Source: Kitasatospora sp. GP82
Lineage (GTDB): Bacteria > Actinomycetota > Actinomycetes > Streptomycetales > Streptomycetaceae
Assembly: GCF_029892105.1 (NCBI RefSeq)
Contig: NZ_JARZAJ010000021.1
Span: forward strand, 85,144-149,143
DNA length: 64,000 bases
Direction: 5' to 3'
In this document: positions 8,516 through 18,962 of the stretch, one piece after another
How the letters are laid out: each line of letters starts with the position of its first letter
Position numbering within the stretch: the first letter of the stretch is position 1
Translations under genes and position numbers: made by a program
Notes under the pieces: model-generated
Database searches by the model: none
What the model was told of the DNA's origin: nothing
Seen by the model: only the letters and a program-made list of their open reading frames with translations

Positions 8516-9376
8516 GTGACCCATTCAGCTCGTGAGACAGCCGGCCGGACCAGGGACACACTGGCGCCTTATGCCACCACCGCCAAGGAAACCGCGGTCC
8601 ACTACGCGGACGAGGCCAGACACCGGATCGGCCCCGCGCTGGAGGCGCTGGGCCCCAAGGTCGGCGCAGCCGGCAGCCAGGCCAGGACCGGCGCCGCACA
8701 CGCGGCCCAGGCCGCCCGTGTCCACTACGCCAAGCACCTCGCCCCGCAGCTGGAGCAGGCCTTCTCCGCGCTGCCGCCACAGGCCCAGCAGAACACCCTC
8801 AAGGCCGTCCACCGCGCCCAGGAGGCCGCCCTGGCCGCCCGGAACACCGCCACCAAGGCCGCCGACCACGCCAGGACCAACGTCGTCCCCAAGGTCTCCG
8901 ACGCCGTCGACGGCGCCCGCTCGGCGATCGTCCCCGTCGCCCACGAGGCCCAGAGCCGCGGGGCCGCCGCCCTGACCGCCCTGCACGGCCACGTCAGCTC
9001 GGCCGAGATCGCCGACCTCGCCGCCAGGAACGCCAAGCACGCGGCCAGGTGCCGGCGCCTCAACCGGGCCACCGGCCTCGCCGTCGCGGGGACCCTGACG
9101 ATCGGCGCGGGCATCCTCGCCTGGCAGTGGTGGCAGCGCCAGAGCAACCCCCAGTGGCTGGTCGAGCCCCCCGGCAGCGGCTCCACCGGGACCACCGCAG
9201 CCACCGGCGGATCCAGCGGCGAACCGCAGCTCAACGGCTCGGGCCCCCGGGAACAGTCCGCCGACCAGCCGAACGGCCACCCCACCGAGAACCCCGACCC
9301 CAAACCGGGACCGCCGCCCGGCAAGCCCGCACCCGACGAGCACCCCAAGCCGCACGACCCGCGAAAGCCGCACTGA
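8516..9376 (+). CDS. DUF5324 family protein
   Basis: This 286-residue Ala-rich protein begins with long amphipathic helices containing repeated 11-residue-like segments (YATTAKETAVHYADEARHRIGPALEAL, residues about 15-40, and similar blocks to 170), reminiscent of apolipoprotein/LEA-like helices. A single membrane helix follows (about 190-212, ATGLAVAGTLTIGAGILAW), then a Gly/Pro/Ser-rich disordered tail. The GTG at 8516 has an excellent AGGAGGAG 6 bases upstream. The architecture matches the streptomycete DUF5324 family beside tRNA-Ala; no function is known. An 11-bp tandem repeat overlaps the stop codon. Confidence 0.85.
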   Translation: MTHSARETAGRTRDTLAPYATTAKETAVHYADEARHRIGPALEALGPKVGAAGSQARTGAAHAAQAARVHYAKHLAPQLEQAFSALPPQAQQNTLKAVHRAQEAALAARNTATKAADHARTNVVPKVSDAVDGARSAIVPVAHEAQSRGAAALTALHGHVSSAEIADLAARNAKHAARCRRLNRATGLAVAGTLTIGAGILAWQWWQRQSNPQWLVEPPGSGSTGTTAATGGSSGEPQLNGSGPREQSADQPNGHPTENPDPKPGPPPGKPAPDEHPKPHDPRKPH

Positions 9377-9397
9377 AGCCGTACTGAAGCCGTACTG
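9365..9397 (+). repeat. 11-bp tandem repeat across the DUF5324 stop codon
   Basis: Three head-to-tail copies of AAGCCGYACTG (9365-9375, 9376-9386, 9387-9397) are followed by a partial fourth. The first copy contains the stop codon (TGA 9374-9376). Since 11 is not a multiple of 3, copy-number change here alters only 3' flanking sequence. Confidence 0.7.
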
Positions 9398-9430
9398 AAG
9401 CGGCAGGTGCGCCGCAGACGCCCCGAACGC

Positions 9431-9470
9431 GAATCGGCCGCCGACCTGATCCCAGGTCAGCGGCCGATTC
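9431..9470 (-). terminator. Terminator between DUF5324 gene and tRNA-Ala
   Basis: An 18-bp inverted repeat (9431-9448 / 9453-9470, loop of 4) has one non-Watson-Crick position. That position is C-A on the plus strand but G-U on the minus strand. The hairpin is therefore fully paired in RNA read in the tRNA-Ala direction and nearly so for the convergent DUF5324 transcript. Confidence 0.75.
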
Positions 9471-9475
9471 CACTG

Positions 9476-9548
9476 TGGAGCTTAGGAGATTCGAACTCCT
9501 GACATCTGCCTTGCAAAGGCAGCGCTCTACCAACTGAGCTAAAGCCCC
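9476..9548 (-). tRNA. tRNA-Ala(UGC)
   Basis: The 73-nt gene reads GGGGCTTTAGCTCAGTTGG at its 5' end on the minus strand, with an anticodon loop carrying TGC and the T-arm GTTCGAATC. The acceptor stem is GGGGCTT/AAGCTCC with one G-U pair and discriminator A. CCA is not encoded. A tRNA-Ala near gyrA with tRNA-Ile is a conserved actinobacterial arrangement. A terminator hairpin follows 5 bases downstream. Confidence 0.97.
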
Positions 9549-9626
9549 GAGCGGTGTGCTGCGCACTAGCGTACCCGGTCCCGCCGAGAATCTTCAGCAG
9601 GTATCCGCACACCGGTGGCAGACCGC

Positions 9627-9660
9627 GGGTGAGCCCCGGCCGACAGGCCGGGGCTCACCC
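9627..9660 (-). terminator. Terminator after the DLW-39 gene
   Basis: A perfect 15-bp inverted repeat (9627-9641 / 9646-9660) has the loop GACA. It lies about 40 bases beyond the stop of the DLW-39 gene and upstream of tRNA-Ala, so it insulates the tRNA from readthrough. Confidence 0.8.
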
Positions 9661-9702
9661 ACCGGAAGACCTCGAACGGCCTCCGGAAGATCGTCCGTCG
9701 CC

Positions 9703-9834
9703 TCAGCGGGCGCCGGCCGGGACCGGGTCGGTGGCCTCGGTCCACAGGTCCTGCTCGGCGCGGTCCGCCTGGACCTGACGGTAGACAAAGAAGCCGCCGA
9801 GGGCGACCAGGGCGACCAGGAGAAGCTTCTTCAC
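9703..9834 (-). CDS. DLW-39 family small protein, 43 aa
   Basis: This 43-residue protein has an N-terminal hydrophobic helix (KKLLLVALVALGGFFVYRQ) and a short tail containing the family's signature AEQDLWTEATD, where the DLW triad gives the family its name. It is a conserved actinobacterial micro-protein of unknown function found close to gyrA and tRNA-Ile/Ala. The GTG start at 9834 is preceded by AAGGACGAGG. Probably a single-pass membrane protein. Confidence 0.88.
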   Translation of the reverse strand: MKKLLLVALVALGGFFVYRQVQADRAEQDLWTEATDPVPAGAR

Positions 9835-10169
9835 CGCGGGACCTCGTCCTTCTTGCTTGCTTGTGACGGGCTCAGCCAGGCTCCCCCGCCAGGGAGGGAT
9901 GGCCCGCGAGTCCTCTGATGTACGAGCACGAACCAGCGGCCGGAGGTGGCAGACCGCCTTGCGGCCGATGATACACACCGGTAACCGCTCACCCAGCGGC
10001 CCCCGCCAGGTCCAACCGGCCAATCCGCACGCCTGATTGACGTCACGCCTCCTGCCGGACGGCCGGGCCGCGACACGCCGGGCCACGTGCCGCGGCCGGC
10101 AGCGGGGAACGCGCCTGGTCGTACGGCGTACGGGAGCCGTCGTCCGCCGGGCCCTCGGCGCCGGAAGGC
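9835..10169. other. Intergenic region upstream of the DLW-39 gene
   Basis: No supported gene is seen in this 335-base stretch. It must contain the DLW-39 promoter on the minus strand; a TATCAT hexamer (revcomp of 9968-9973) is -10-like but has no convincing -35. A TGACGTCA palindrome occurs at 10038-10045. The remainder is GC-rich sequence without hairpins of note. Confidence 0.4.
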
Positions 10170-10650
10170 TCAGAGCCGCCAGGGCCGCCGCTCCGCGAGC
10201 CGTCCCAGACTGCGTCGCAACTCCGCCAGGTCGAGCCGCAGTTCCCCGACGTCCTCACCGATCCGGCAGAGCCGCAGACTCATCGCCCCCAGCAGGCCCC
10301 GGTCCGCGAGCACCATCCCCTCCCACCGGGTCAGGCGCTGCTCGACCGCGGAGACCCGCTCGTGGAAGCGGTCGGAGAGCTGCTCGACGACCCACGAGCA
10401 CCAGCAGCCGGTCTCCTCCGGCCCGGGCTCCCCGCGCAGGGCCTGCGGGCGCGCCGCCTCCACGTCGAGCAGGTACCGCCGGACAACTCCTGGCGACCTC
10501 GCTGTCCAGCAGCAGCATCGCCACGTTGAGCACCGCGCGCCGGGTGTAGGGCGCCAGCCGCCGATGCTTGAGGTTTGCAAGCTTCAAGTTGAAGCTTGCA
10601 AAAGTCTTGGACCGCCCGATCACCCATGGCGCGCGGGGCTGGAGCATCCG
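10170..10650 (-). pseudogene. Frameshifted, 5'-truncated paralog of the protein at 1630-2289
   Basis: Two overlapping minus-strand frames together encode a protein like the 219-residue product at 1630-2289. One frame carries TRRAVLNVAMLLLDSEVAR (compare PRRAVLNVAMLLRDSEVAR in the intact gene). The other continues VVRRYLLDVEA (compare QVRRHLLDAVEG) and then a helical C-terminus whose DRGLLGAMSLRLCRIGEDVG parallels ERALIAATSVRIADTAGDVH. The frame switches at 10485-10488, where four bases (AGTT on the minus strand) stand in place of one codon, that is, one inserted base. The helix-turn-helix-like N-terminal half is not found upstream in any frame. This is best read as a decayed copy; a sequencing error could explain the frameshift but not the missing N-terminus. 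Confidence 0.7.
10574..10602. repeat. 29-bp perfect AT-rich palindrome
   Basis: Two 14-base arms (TTTGCAAGCTTCAA and its reverse complement) flank a single central G. The sequence is far more A/T-rich than its surroundings. It lies inside the remnant gene at 10170-10650, where the minus-strand frame reads FASFNLKLANLK. It could be an operator, a recombination site, or simply the residue of coding sequence. Confidence 0.8.
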
Positions 10651-10673
10651 CCAGCAGGAGCAGAGGTCGCGCT

Positions 10674-10682
10674 TTGTCCACA
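10674..10682 (+). promoter_or_regulatory. Isolated DnaA box TTGTCCACA
   Basis: This is an exact match to the preferred streptomycete DnaA box, in the spacer between the pseudogene and tRNA-Ile. It lies about 12 kb from oriC. There is no second strong box nearby, so an isolated titration site or chance occurrence is possible. Confidence 0.5.
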
Positions 10683-10815
10683 GATCCGATGACCGGTTCT
10701 ATCGCCCGGCAATCCCCGACTTCACAGCAGTTTCGAGTCGTCCCACCCAAGTTGCCTCTGCGCACCCGGTGCAACGAGTCCACCGCCCACGGGTCACGTC
10801 CTGCCCCGGGGAACG

Positions 10816-10854
10816 GCAGAAGGCCCGTAGTGGAATCCACTCCGGGCCTTCTGC
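10816..10854 (-). terminator. Terminator after tRNA-Ile
   Basis: A 12-bp perfect inverted repeat (GCAGAAGGCCCG at 10816-10827 with its complement at 10843-10854) encloses a 15-base loop, itself containing TGGA/TCCA. It sits 5 bases past the mature 3' end of tRNA-Ile on the minus strand. Confidence 0.75.
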
Positions 10855-10859
10855 GTCGG

Positions 10860-10933
10860 TGGGCCTAACAGGACTTGAACCTGTGGCCTCTTCCTTATCA
10901 GGGAAGCGCTCTAACCGTCTGAGCTATAGGCCC
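10860..10933 (-). tRNA. tRNA-Ile(GAU)
   Basis: The 74-nt gene begins GGGCCTATAGCTCAGACGG on the minus strand. It carries anticodon GAT in the loop CTGATAA, the T-arm GTTCAAGTC and the acceptor pair GGGCCTA/TAGGCCC with discriminator A. CCA is not encoded. It pairs with tRNA-Ala(UGC) about 1.3 kb away, the usual gyrA-proximal Ile/Ala pair, here separated by the DLW-39 gene and a pseudogene. Confidence 0.97.
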
Positions 10934-10949
10934 TTGCCGCACTGAAAGA

Positions 10950-12296
10950 TTAGCGGACCGAGCGCCGATCTCCCAAATCCGTTTCGGCAGGCACCCCGGC
11001 GAGCCACTCGGCGCGGGTCGCCGGGAGGTGGCTGAGGCCATCAGGGGCAGTACGGACGGCGAGCACCTGGTTGACCCCGATGCGGTTCTCCTCGAAGGCG
11101 AGGGCCGAGGCGGCCATGTAGAGACGCCAGACCCGGGCGCGGCCGCGGCCGACCAGCTGGACGGCCTCCGTCCAGTGGGCCTCCAGGTTCGCGACCCACT
11201 CGCGCAGGGTGAGTGCGTAGTGCTCGCGCAGGGACTCGACGTCCCTGACCTCGAAGCCGGCCTCCTCCAGCAGGGAGACGGTGCTGCCGACCGGTGCGAG
11301 CTCGCCGTCCGGGAAGACGTACGAGGAGATGAAGGGGCTGGGGACGTACGGCTCGCCGGGTTGGCCGGGGCGGCGGGCGATCTGGTGGTTGAGCAGGCGC
11401 CCGCCGGGGGTGAGCAGCTCGTAGAGACCGCCGGCGTAGCGCAGGTACTGGGCGGCGCCGACGTGCTCGGCCATGCCGACGCTGGAGATGGCGTCGAAGG
11501 GGCCGTCGGGGATCTCGCGGTAGTCCTGGAGGCGCACCTCGACCTGACCGGCCAGACCGGCCTCCTCGACCCGCTTGCGGGCCAGGGCGACCTGTTCCCT
11601 GGAGATGGAGACTCCGACCGCGGTGACGCCGTAGTTCCTCGCCGCGTGCAGCAGCAGCGACCCCCAGCCGCAGCCGACGTCCAGCAGGCGCATCCCGGGG
11701 CGCAGGCCCAGCTTGCGGCAGATCAGGTCGAGCTTGGCCTCCTGGGCGTCCTCCAGGCTCTTGCCGCCCGGTGTCCAGTAGGCGCAGGAGTAGACCATCG
11801 AGGAGCCCAGGACGAGGCCGTAGAAGTCGTTGCCGACGTCGTAGTGGTGACTGATGGCGGCGCGGTCGCGGCCATGGCTGTGCACCCGGCCCTGCTGGCG
11901 GGCCTCCTCCGGCGGCGGGGCGGGCCGGAGGCCGAGCGCTCCGGTACGGGCGGCGGTGCCCAGTAGGCGCCGGCCCTCGGGGCTCAGCAGTTCGCGCGGA
12001 CCCAGCCTGAGGCTGCGGATCTCGGGAAGTTCGGCGAAGTGGGCGACGGCGGCCATCACTTCGTACAGATCGGTCTCGGGGGCGAGGTCGAGGTCGCCCG
12101 AGACGTATGCGCGGGCCAGGCCCAGCTCGCCCGGCTGCCAGATCAGCCGACGGACGGCGCGGCGGTTGCGGAGCACCACCAGCGGTGCCCCGGGCGAGCC
12201 TGCCACGCTGCCGTCCCATGCCCGCACTCGGAGCGGGAGCCGAGCCCCCAGCAAGCCCTCGAGTGCCCCTACAAGTTGCGTTGCCACCTCAGCCAT
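10950..12296 (-). CDS. Cyclopropane-fatty-acyl-phospholipid synthase-family methyltransferase
   Basis: This 448-residue SAM-dependent methyltransferase adds a methylene or methyl group to unsaturated acyl chains of membrane phospholipids. The N-terminal ~160 residues are the lipid-binding region typical of CFA synthases. The catalytic domain starts at ISHHYDVGNDFYGLVLGSSMVYSCAYW, a strong family signature. It continues through the SAM-binding motif LLDVGCGWGSLLLHAARNYG, and through GMAEHVG and NHQIARRPG. The ATG at 12296 gives the usual length. The gene lies between the tRNA-Ile gene and the DUF3566-gyrA operon and has its own upstream spacer. Whether it cyclopropanates or methylates (for example to tuberculostearate-like acids) cannot be told from sequence alone. 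Confidence 0.9.
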   Translation of the reverse strand: MAEVATQLVGALEGLLGARLPLRVRAWDGSVAGSPGAPLVVLRNRRAVRRLIWQPGELGLARAYVSGDLDLAPETDLYEVMAAVAHFAELPEIRSLRLGPRELLSPEGRRLLGTAARTGALGLRPAPPPEEARQQGRVHSHGRDRAAISHHYDVGNDFYGLVLGSSMVYSCAYWTPGGKSLEDAQEAKLDLICRKLGLRPGMRLLDVGCGWGSLLLHAARNYGVTAVGVSISREQVALARKRVEEAGLAGQVEVRLQDYREIPDGPFDAISSVGMAEHVGAAQYLRYAGGLYELLTPGGRLLNHQIARRPGQPGEPYVPSPFISSYVFPDGELAPVGSTVSLLEEAGFEVRDVESLREHYALTLREWVANLEAHWTEAVQLVGRGRARVWRLYMAASALAFEENRIGVNQVLAVRTAPDGLSHLPATRAEWLAGVPAETDLGDRRSVR

Positions 12297-12434
12297 GAAG
12301 CGCCTCCGACCAGCCGTAACTGCCCACCCTGTCGCTTACGAAGCCCGCCCCCGGACCTGGCCGCCAGCTAACCCACGGCCGCCGCCACCGCTCGGACGGC
12401 ACGCCGGGATCGCCGGGGCTGTCACTCGAATGCC

Positions 12435-12473
12435 AGCGGGCCCTGAAGGCTGCAACAGCCTTCAGGGCCCGCT
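12435..12473 (-). terminator. Terminator of the gyrB-gyrA-DUF3566 unit
   Basis: A perfect 18-bp inverted repeat (12435-12452 / 12456-12473) has a 3-base loop. It is 87 bases beyond the DUF3566 stop and upstream of the cfa-like gene's start, so it separates the two transcription units. Confidence 0.85.
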
Positions 12474-12559
12474 GATTCCGGTTGGGGGGAAATCCCGGTG
12501 GACCGTGTTCGACGGCCCGTCAGCCCCCGGGGCCGGCCCTCGACCGGGCCGACGGTGCG

Positions 12560-13243
12560 TCAGTCCTCTTCCGCCAGCGTCAGTTCGATGCCGCCGGTGA
12601 AACCGGCCGCCGTGTTGTAGATGAAGGCGGAGAGGGTGGCCAGCGCGGTCATCAGGACCACGTCCACCACCGCGATCAGGGTGGTGAAGATCATCACGCG
12701 GCCGAAGCCGACGTAGTCCATCAGGTTGAAGCCGCCCGAGGTGTCCGCCCCGGTGGCTTCCTTCAGCGTGCTGCCGAGGGAGTCGAAGACGCCGAGGCCG
12801 TCCAGGGTCATCCACAGCACGGCGGCCGCGACGATGATGATGACGCCGACCGCGAGGGAGAGCAGGAAGCTCACCTTCATGACCGACCACGGGTCGGCCT
12901 TGGTGATCCGCAGCCGGGCCTTGCGCACCCGACCCGACGCCTGGCCCGCCGGGGCGGCGGCCGGGGGCATTCCCGGGCGGCGCGCGGCGGGGGAGCCCTG
13001 GTTGGTCTTGGTGCCCCGGGCGGGGGTCGGCTGGCCCTTGGTGTACGTGGTCGGCGGCGAGAAGCCGCCGGGTGCGGCCGAGGGTGCGCCACCGGCGGCG
13101 CCGACCGGCGGCATCACCGAGGTGGCCGCGGCCGGGGGCTCGGCCGGGGGCTGTGGCACCCCACCGAACGGCGCCCCGCCATGTGCGGCACCGCCGGGCC
13201 GGCCGCTCGCGGCACCTCCCGCAGCACCCGTGGCTCCACTCAC
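12560..13243 (-). CDS. DUF3566 transmembrane protein
   Basis: This 227-residue protein has a long Gly/Ala/Pro-rich N-terminal tail (to about residue 105) followed by the DUF3566 domain. The domain comprises RKARLRITKADPWSVMKVSFLLSLAVGVI, a first membrane helix, an extracellular loop with LDGLGVFDSLGSTL, and a second helix (VMIFTTLIAVVDVVLMTALATLSAFIYN). It is always found directly after gyrA in actinobacteria; the mycobacterial counterpart sits at the Rv0007 position. Function is unclear; in some relatives it is linked to cell-wall or division complexes. The start is GTG 13243, about 140 bases after the gyrA stop. Confidence 0.9.
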   Translation of the reverse strand: MSGATGAAGGAASGRPGGAAHGGAPFGGVPQPPAEPPAAATSVMPPVGAAGGAPSAAPGGFSPPTTYTKGQPTPARGTKTNQGSPAARRPGMPPAAAPAGQASGRVRKARLRITKADPWSVMKVSFLLSLAVGVIIIVAAAVLWMTLDGLGVFDSLGSTLKEATGADTSGGFNLMDYVGFGRVMIFTTLIAVVDVVLMTALATLSAFIYNTAAGFTGGIELTLAEED

Positions 13244-13384
13244 CCTGGTCCTCCCGCAGTCAACCGCCAGGCCGGCGGTCCGCCCTGGTCACTCAGTCGT
13301 GTCCGGTACCCGGCCCGGGTGGCCGGGTACCGGTCGACCGGCGCCCGCCCCAGGCGGGCGGGCGCCGGTCAGCCGGGCGTGCGG

Positions 13385-15982
<2,598 letters not shown>

Positions 15983-16049
15983 TGGTGGTCAGTTTCCTTT
16001 CACGCGTGACTGGTTCGTGGACAAGGGCCGTGCTTGACGCACGGACCCG

Positions 16050-18050
16050 TCACACGTCCAGGAAGCGGACGTCCTTGGCGTTTCGCTGGATGAACGAGCG
16101 GCGGGCCTCGACGTCCTCGCCCATCAGGACGGAGAACAGGTCGTCGGCGCGGGCCGCGTCCTCCAGGGTGACCTGGAGCAGCAGACGGTGGGCGGCGTCC
16201 ATGGTGGTGATCCGGAGCTCCTCGGCGTTCATCTCGCCCAGACCCTTGAAGCGCTGGATCGCGTCGTCCTTCGGCAGTCGGCGACCGGCCTCCACGCCGG
16301 CCGCGATCACGGCGTCGCGCTCACGGTCGGAGTAGACGTACTCGAAGTCGTCCTTGCCCCACTTGATCTTGTACAGCGGGGGCATGGCCAGGTAGACGTA
16401 CCCGGACTCGACCAGCGGCCGCATGAAGCGGAACAGCAGGGTCAGCAGCAGGGTACGGATGTGCTGTCCGTCGACGTCGGCGTCCGCCATCAGGACGATC
16501 TTGTGATAGCGGAGCTTGGACTCGTCGTAGTCCTCCTGGATGCCGCAGCCGAAGGCCGAGATCAGCGCCTGGACCTCGGTGTTCTGCAGCACCTTGTCGA
16601 TCCGGGCCTTCTCGACGTTCAGGATCTTGCCGCGGATCGGGAGGATCGCCTGGGTGCGCGGGTCGCGGCCCTGCTTGGCCGAGCCGCCTGCGGAGTCACC
16701 CTCGACGATGAAGATCTCGCACTCGGCCGGGTCCTTGGACTGGCAGTCGCTCAGCTTGCCGGGCAGCGAGGCGCTCTCCAGCAGGCCCTTGCGGCGGGTC
16801 AGGTCGCGGGCCTTGCGGGCGGCCACGCGGGCCGTGGCCGCCTGGATCGACTTGCGGATGATGTCCGCCGCGTCGGTCGGGTTGCGGTCGAGCCAGTCGT
16901 TCAGCTGCTCGTGGACGACCTTCTGGACGAAGGTCTTGGCCTCGGTGTTGCCCAGCTTGTCCTTGGTCTGGCCCTCGAACTGCGGCTCGCCCAGCTTGAC
17001 CGAGATGATCGCGGTCAGACCCTCGCGGATGTCCTCGCCGGAGAGGTTGTCGTCCTTCTCGCGGAGCAGCTTCTTGTCCCGCGCATAGCGGTTGACCAGG
17101 CCGGTCAGTGCCGCGCGGAAGCCCTCCTCGTGGGTGCCGCCACCGTGGGTGTGGATGGTGTTGGCGAAGGAGTAGACCCCCTCGGTGTACGAGGAGTTCC
17201 ACTGCATCGCGATCTCCACCGAGATCGACTTGTCCTTGTCCTCGGACTCGAAGTCGATCACCGTCGGGTGGATCACCTCGCCCTTGCGGGAGTTGAGGTG
17301 GGCGACGAAGTCGGCGATGCCGCCGTCGTACTTGTACGTCACCGAGAGCGGCTTGCCGTTCTCGTCGGCGTGCTCCGGGCGCTCGTCCGTCAGCGAGATG
17401 GTCAGGCCCTTGTTGAGGAAGGCCATCTCCTGGAAGCGGCGCGAGAGCGTCTCGAAGGAGTAGACGGTGGTCTCGAAGATGTCCGGGTCGGCCCAGAAGG
17501 TCACGCTGGTGCCGGTGCGCTCGGTTGCCTCGTGCTTGACCAGCGCGGCGGTCGGAGCGCCCATCTTGTAGTCCTGCGACCAGCGGTAGCCGTCGCGGTG
17601 GATGTCGACCGAGAGCCGGGTGGAGAGCGCGTTGACGACCGAGACGCCGACACCGTGCAGACCGCCGGAGACCGCGTACCCGCCGCCGCCGAACTTGCCG
17701 CCCGCGTGCAGCACCGTGAGTACGACCTCGACGGCGGGCTTCTCCTGGCCGGGGACGATGTCCACCGGGATACCGCGGCCGTTGTCCACGACCCGTACCG
17801 CGCCATCGGCCAGGATGGTCACGTCGATGGTGTCGGCGAATCCGGCCAGCGCCTCGTCGACGGAGTTGTCCACGACCTCGTACACCAGGTGGTGCAGGCC
17901 ACGCTCGCCCGTCGAGCCGATGTACATACCGGGGCGCTTACGGACGGCGTCGAGGCCCTCCAACACCTGGATGTTGCTACCGGTGTAGGAGCCCTCGGCG
18001 GCCTGGTCGGTGGATTCTGGGGTCTGGCTGGAGTTGCCGGAATCGGCCAC
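16050..18050 (-). CDS. gyrB: DNA gyrase subunit B
   Basis: This is the ATPase subunit of gyrase, 666 residues. The GHKL ATPase elements are VVDNSVDEALAG, VVDNGRGIPVDI and GGLHGVGVSVVNALS. The TOPRIM metal-binding domain carries EGDSAGG and DADVDGQHIRTLLLT, with PIRGKILNVEKARIDK between them. The protein ends FIQRNAKDVRFLDV, the usual GyrB terminus. The GTG at 18050 is chosen because the open frame upstream lacks similarity and AGAGAGGG precedes it at a fitting distance. It precedes gyrA in the conserved order. No inteins or frameshifts are seen. Confidence 0.97.
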   Translation of the reverse strand: MADSGNSSQTPESTDQAAEGSYTGSNIQVLEGLDAVRKRPGMYIGSTGERGLHHLVYEVVDNSVDEALAGFADTIDVTILADGAVRVVDNGRGIPVDIVPGQEKPAVEVVLTVLHAGGKFGGGGYAVSGGLHGVGVSVVNALSTRLSVDIHRDGYRWSQDYKMGAPTAALVKHEATERTGTSVTFWADPDIFETTVYSFETLSRRFQEMAFLNKGLTISLTDERPEHADENGKPLSVTYKYDGGIADFVAHLNSRKGEVIHPTVIDFESEDKDKSISVEIAMQWNSSYTEGVYSFANTIHTHGGGTHEEGFRAALTGLVNRYARDKKLLREKDDNLSGEDIREGLTAIISVKLGEPQFEGQTKDKLGNTEAKTFVQKVVHEQLNDWLDRNPTDAADIIRKSIQAATARVAARKARDLTRRKGLLESASLPGKLSDCQSKDPAECEIFIVEGDSAGGSAKQGRDPRTQAILPIRGKILNVEKARIDKVLQNTEVQALISAFGCGIQEDYDESKLRYHKIVLMADADVDGQHIRTLLLTLLFRFMRPLVESGYVYLAMPPLYKIKWGKDDFEYVYSDRERDAVIAAGVEAGRRLPKDDAIQRFKGLGEMNAEELRITTMDAAHRLLLQVTLEDAARADDLFSVLMGEDVEARRSFIQRNAKDVRFLDV

Positions 18051-18335
18051 GAAGCGCCCTCTCTGGCACGGCGCGGGCCGCACCCCACCCGGTTCCTCGG
18101 GCAGGTCTGCGACCACGGCGTTTCGACTCGGTTGCTACGAGCAACAGTGTTTGGCTCTTAGTCTACCGGTAGGACTGACAGAGATGGGCGTTTGGCAGCC
18201 CCTGAGGGCAGATGTGCCGCCCTGAATCCCCTCTGCACATGTCCCGATACTCGCCAGGGGGGCTCAGAGCGCCTATGCAGGCCGCCAGCGGTTCCGGAAG
18301 ATCCCCTTCCGTTCACACCGCTGCCGGACACCCGC

Positions 18336-18860
18336 TCACCCCCAGGTGTCACCCGGGCCCCGGCTGCCCGGCGCCCGCAGCCGACCGTACCCACGGACCG
18401 GCGCGTCAGGACCGAGCACCTTGATCACACGGACCGTGCCGTGCCCCAGCTCATGGTTCAGGCGGGCCACCAACTGGCGTGCCAGCAGCCTGAGTTGGGT
18501 CGCCCACGCGGTGGAGTCGCACTGCACGGTGAGCACCGCCTCGGCCTCCGCGTACTGCTTGGGCACACAGTGCGCCGCGATGTCGGGACCCACGATCTGC
18601 GGCCACCGGCCCATCACCCCGCCCACCGCGGCCGGGGCCTCCCAGCCCCGCTCGGTGATCAGCCGGTTCAGCGCCGCCCCCAGCGGCACCGGGTCGCGGC
18701 CGTCCGCGCGCGCACCGCTGCGCAGCCCGTGCCGCTTCGCCTCGCGCTTCTCCCGCACCTGCTCACCGCGCCGACGGGCCTGCTCCTTCGCCGCCCGCAA
18801 CGCCACCCGGGCCAGATCCACACCGGACGGCTCCTGGGTCCGCGGATCCTGATCGCTCAT
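18336..18860 (-). CDS. DUF721 (DciA-like) protein
   Basis: This 174-residue protein has the DUF721 core in its C-terminal half (PVPLGAALNRLITERGWEAPAAVGGVMGRWPQIVGPDIAAHC, then LTVQCDSTAWATQLRLLARQLVARLN), behind an Arg/Lys-rich N-terminal segment. DUF721 includes DciA, the ancestral loader of the replicative helicase DnaB in bacteria lacking DnaC. The position between recF and gyrB and the presence of dnaB further along make a helicase-loading role plausible. The ATG at 18860 has AAGGAG upstream; an earlier in-frame start at 18908 lacks such a site. It is probably cotranscribed with recF. Confidence 0.88.
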   Translation of the reverse strand: MSDQDPRTQEPSGVDLARVALRAAKEQARRRGEQVREKREAKRHGLRSGARADGRDPVPLGAALNRLITERGWEAPAAVGGVMGRWPQIVGPDIAAHCVPKQYAEAEAVLTVQCDSTAWATQLRLLARQLVARLNHELGHGTVRVIKVLGPDAPVRGYGRLRAPGSRGPGDTWG

Positions 18861-18884
18861 CGCGGCGGTCTCCTTTCCCCAGGC

Positions 18885-18893
18885 TGTGGACAG
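18885..18893 (-). promoter_or_regulatory. Single DnaA-box-like site upstream of the DUF721 gene
   Basis: TGTGGACAG is one base from the preferred box read on the minus strand. It sits in the 102-base gap between recF and the DUF721 gene, about 25 bases before the latter's start. A lone match of this quality is weak evidence. Confidence 0.35.
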
Positions 18894-18962
18894 TTGCACG
18901 CGGCCCACGCCGACGGTCGCCGAGAGTCGTCCAGCTTACGGGTTGCCGCGACGGTGCGCGGC

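Noticed and set aside
16188..18161. 657-residue plus-strand ORF opposite gyrB
   Set aside because: Antisense to the certain gyrB gene, no domain pattern.
18131..18172. Candidate operator upstream of gyrB
   Set aside because: A GTTGCT/AGCAAC hairpin and a near-palindrome CTACCGGTAG are visible, but without a promoter match they do not support a feature call.
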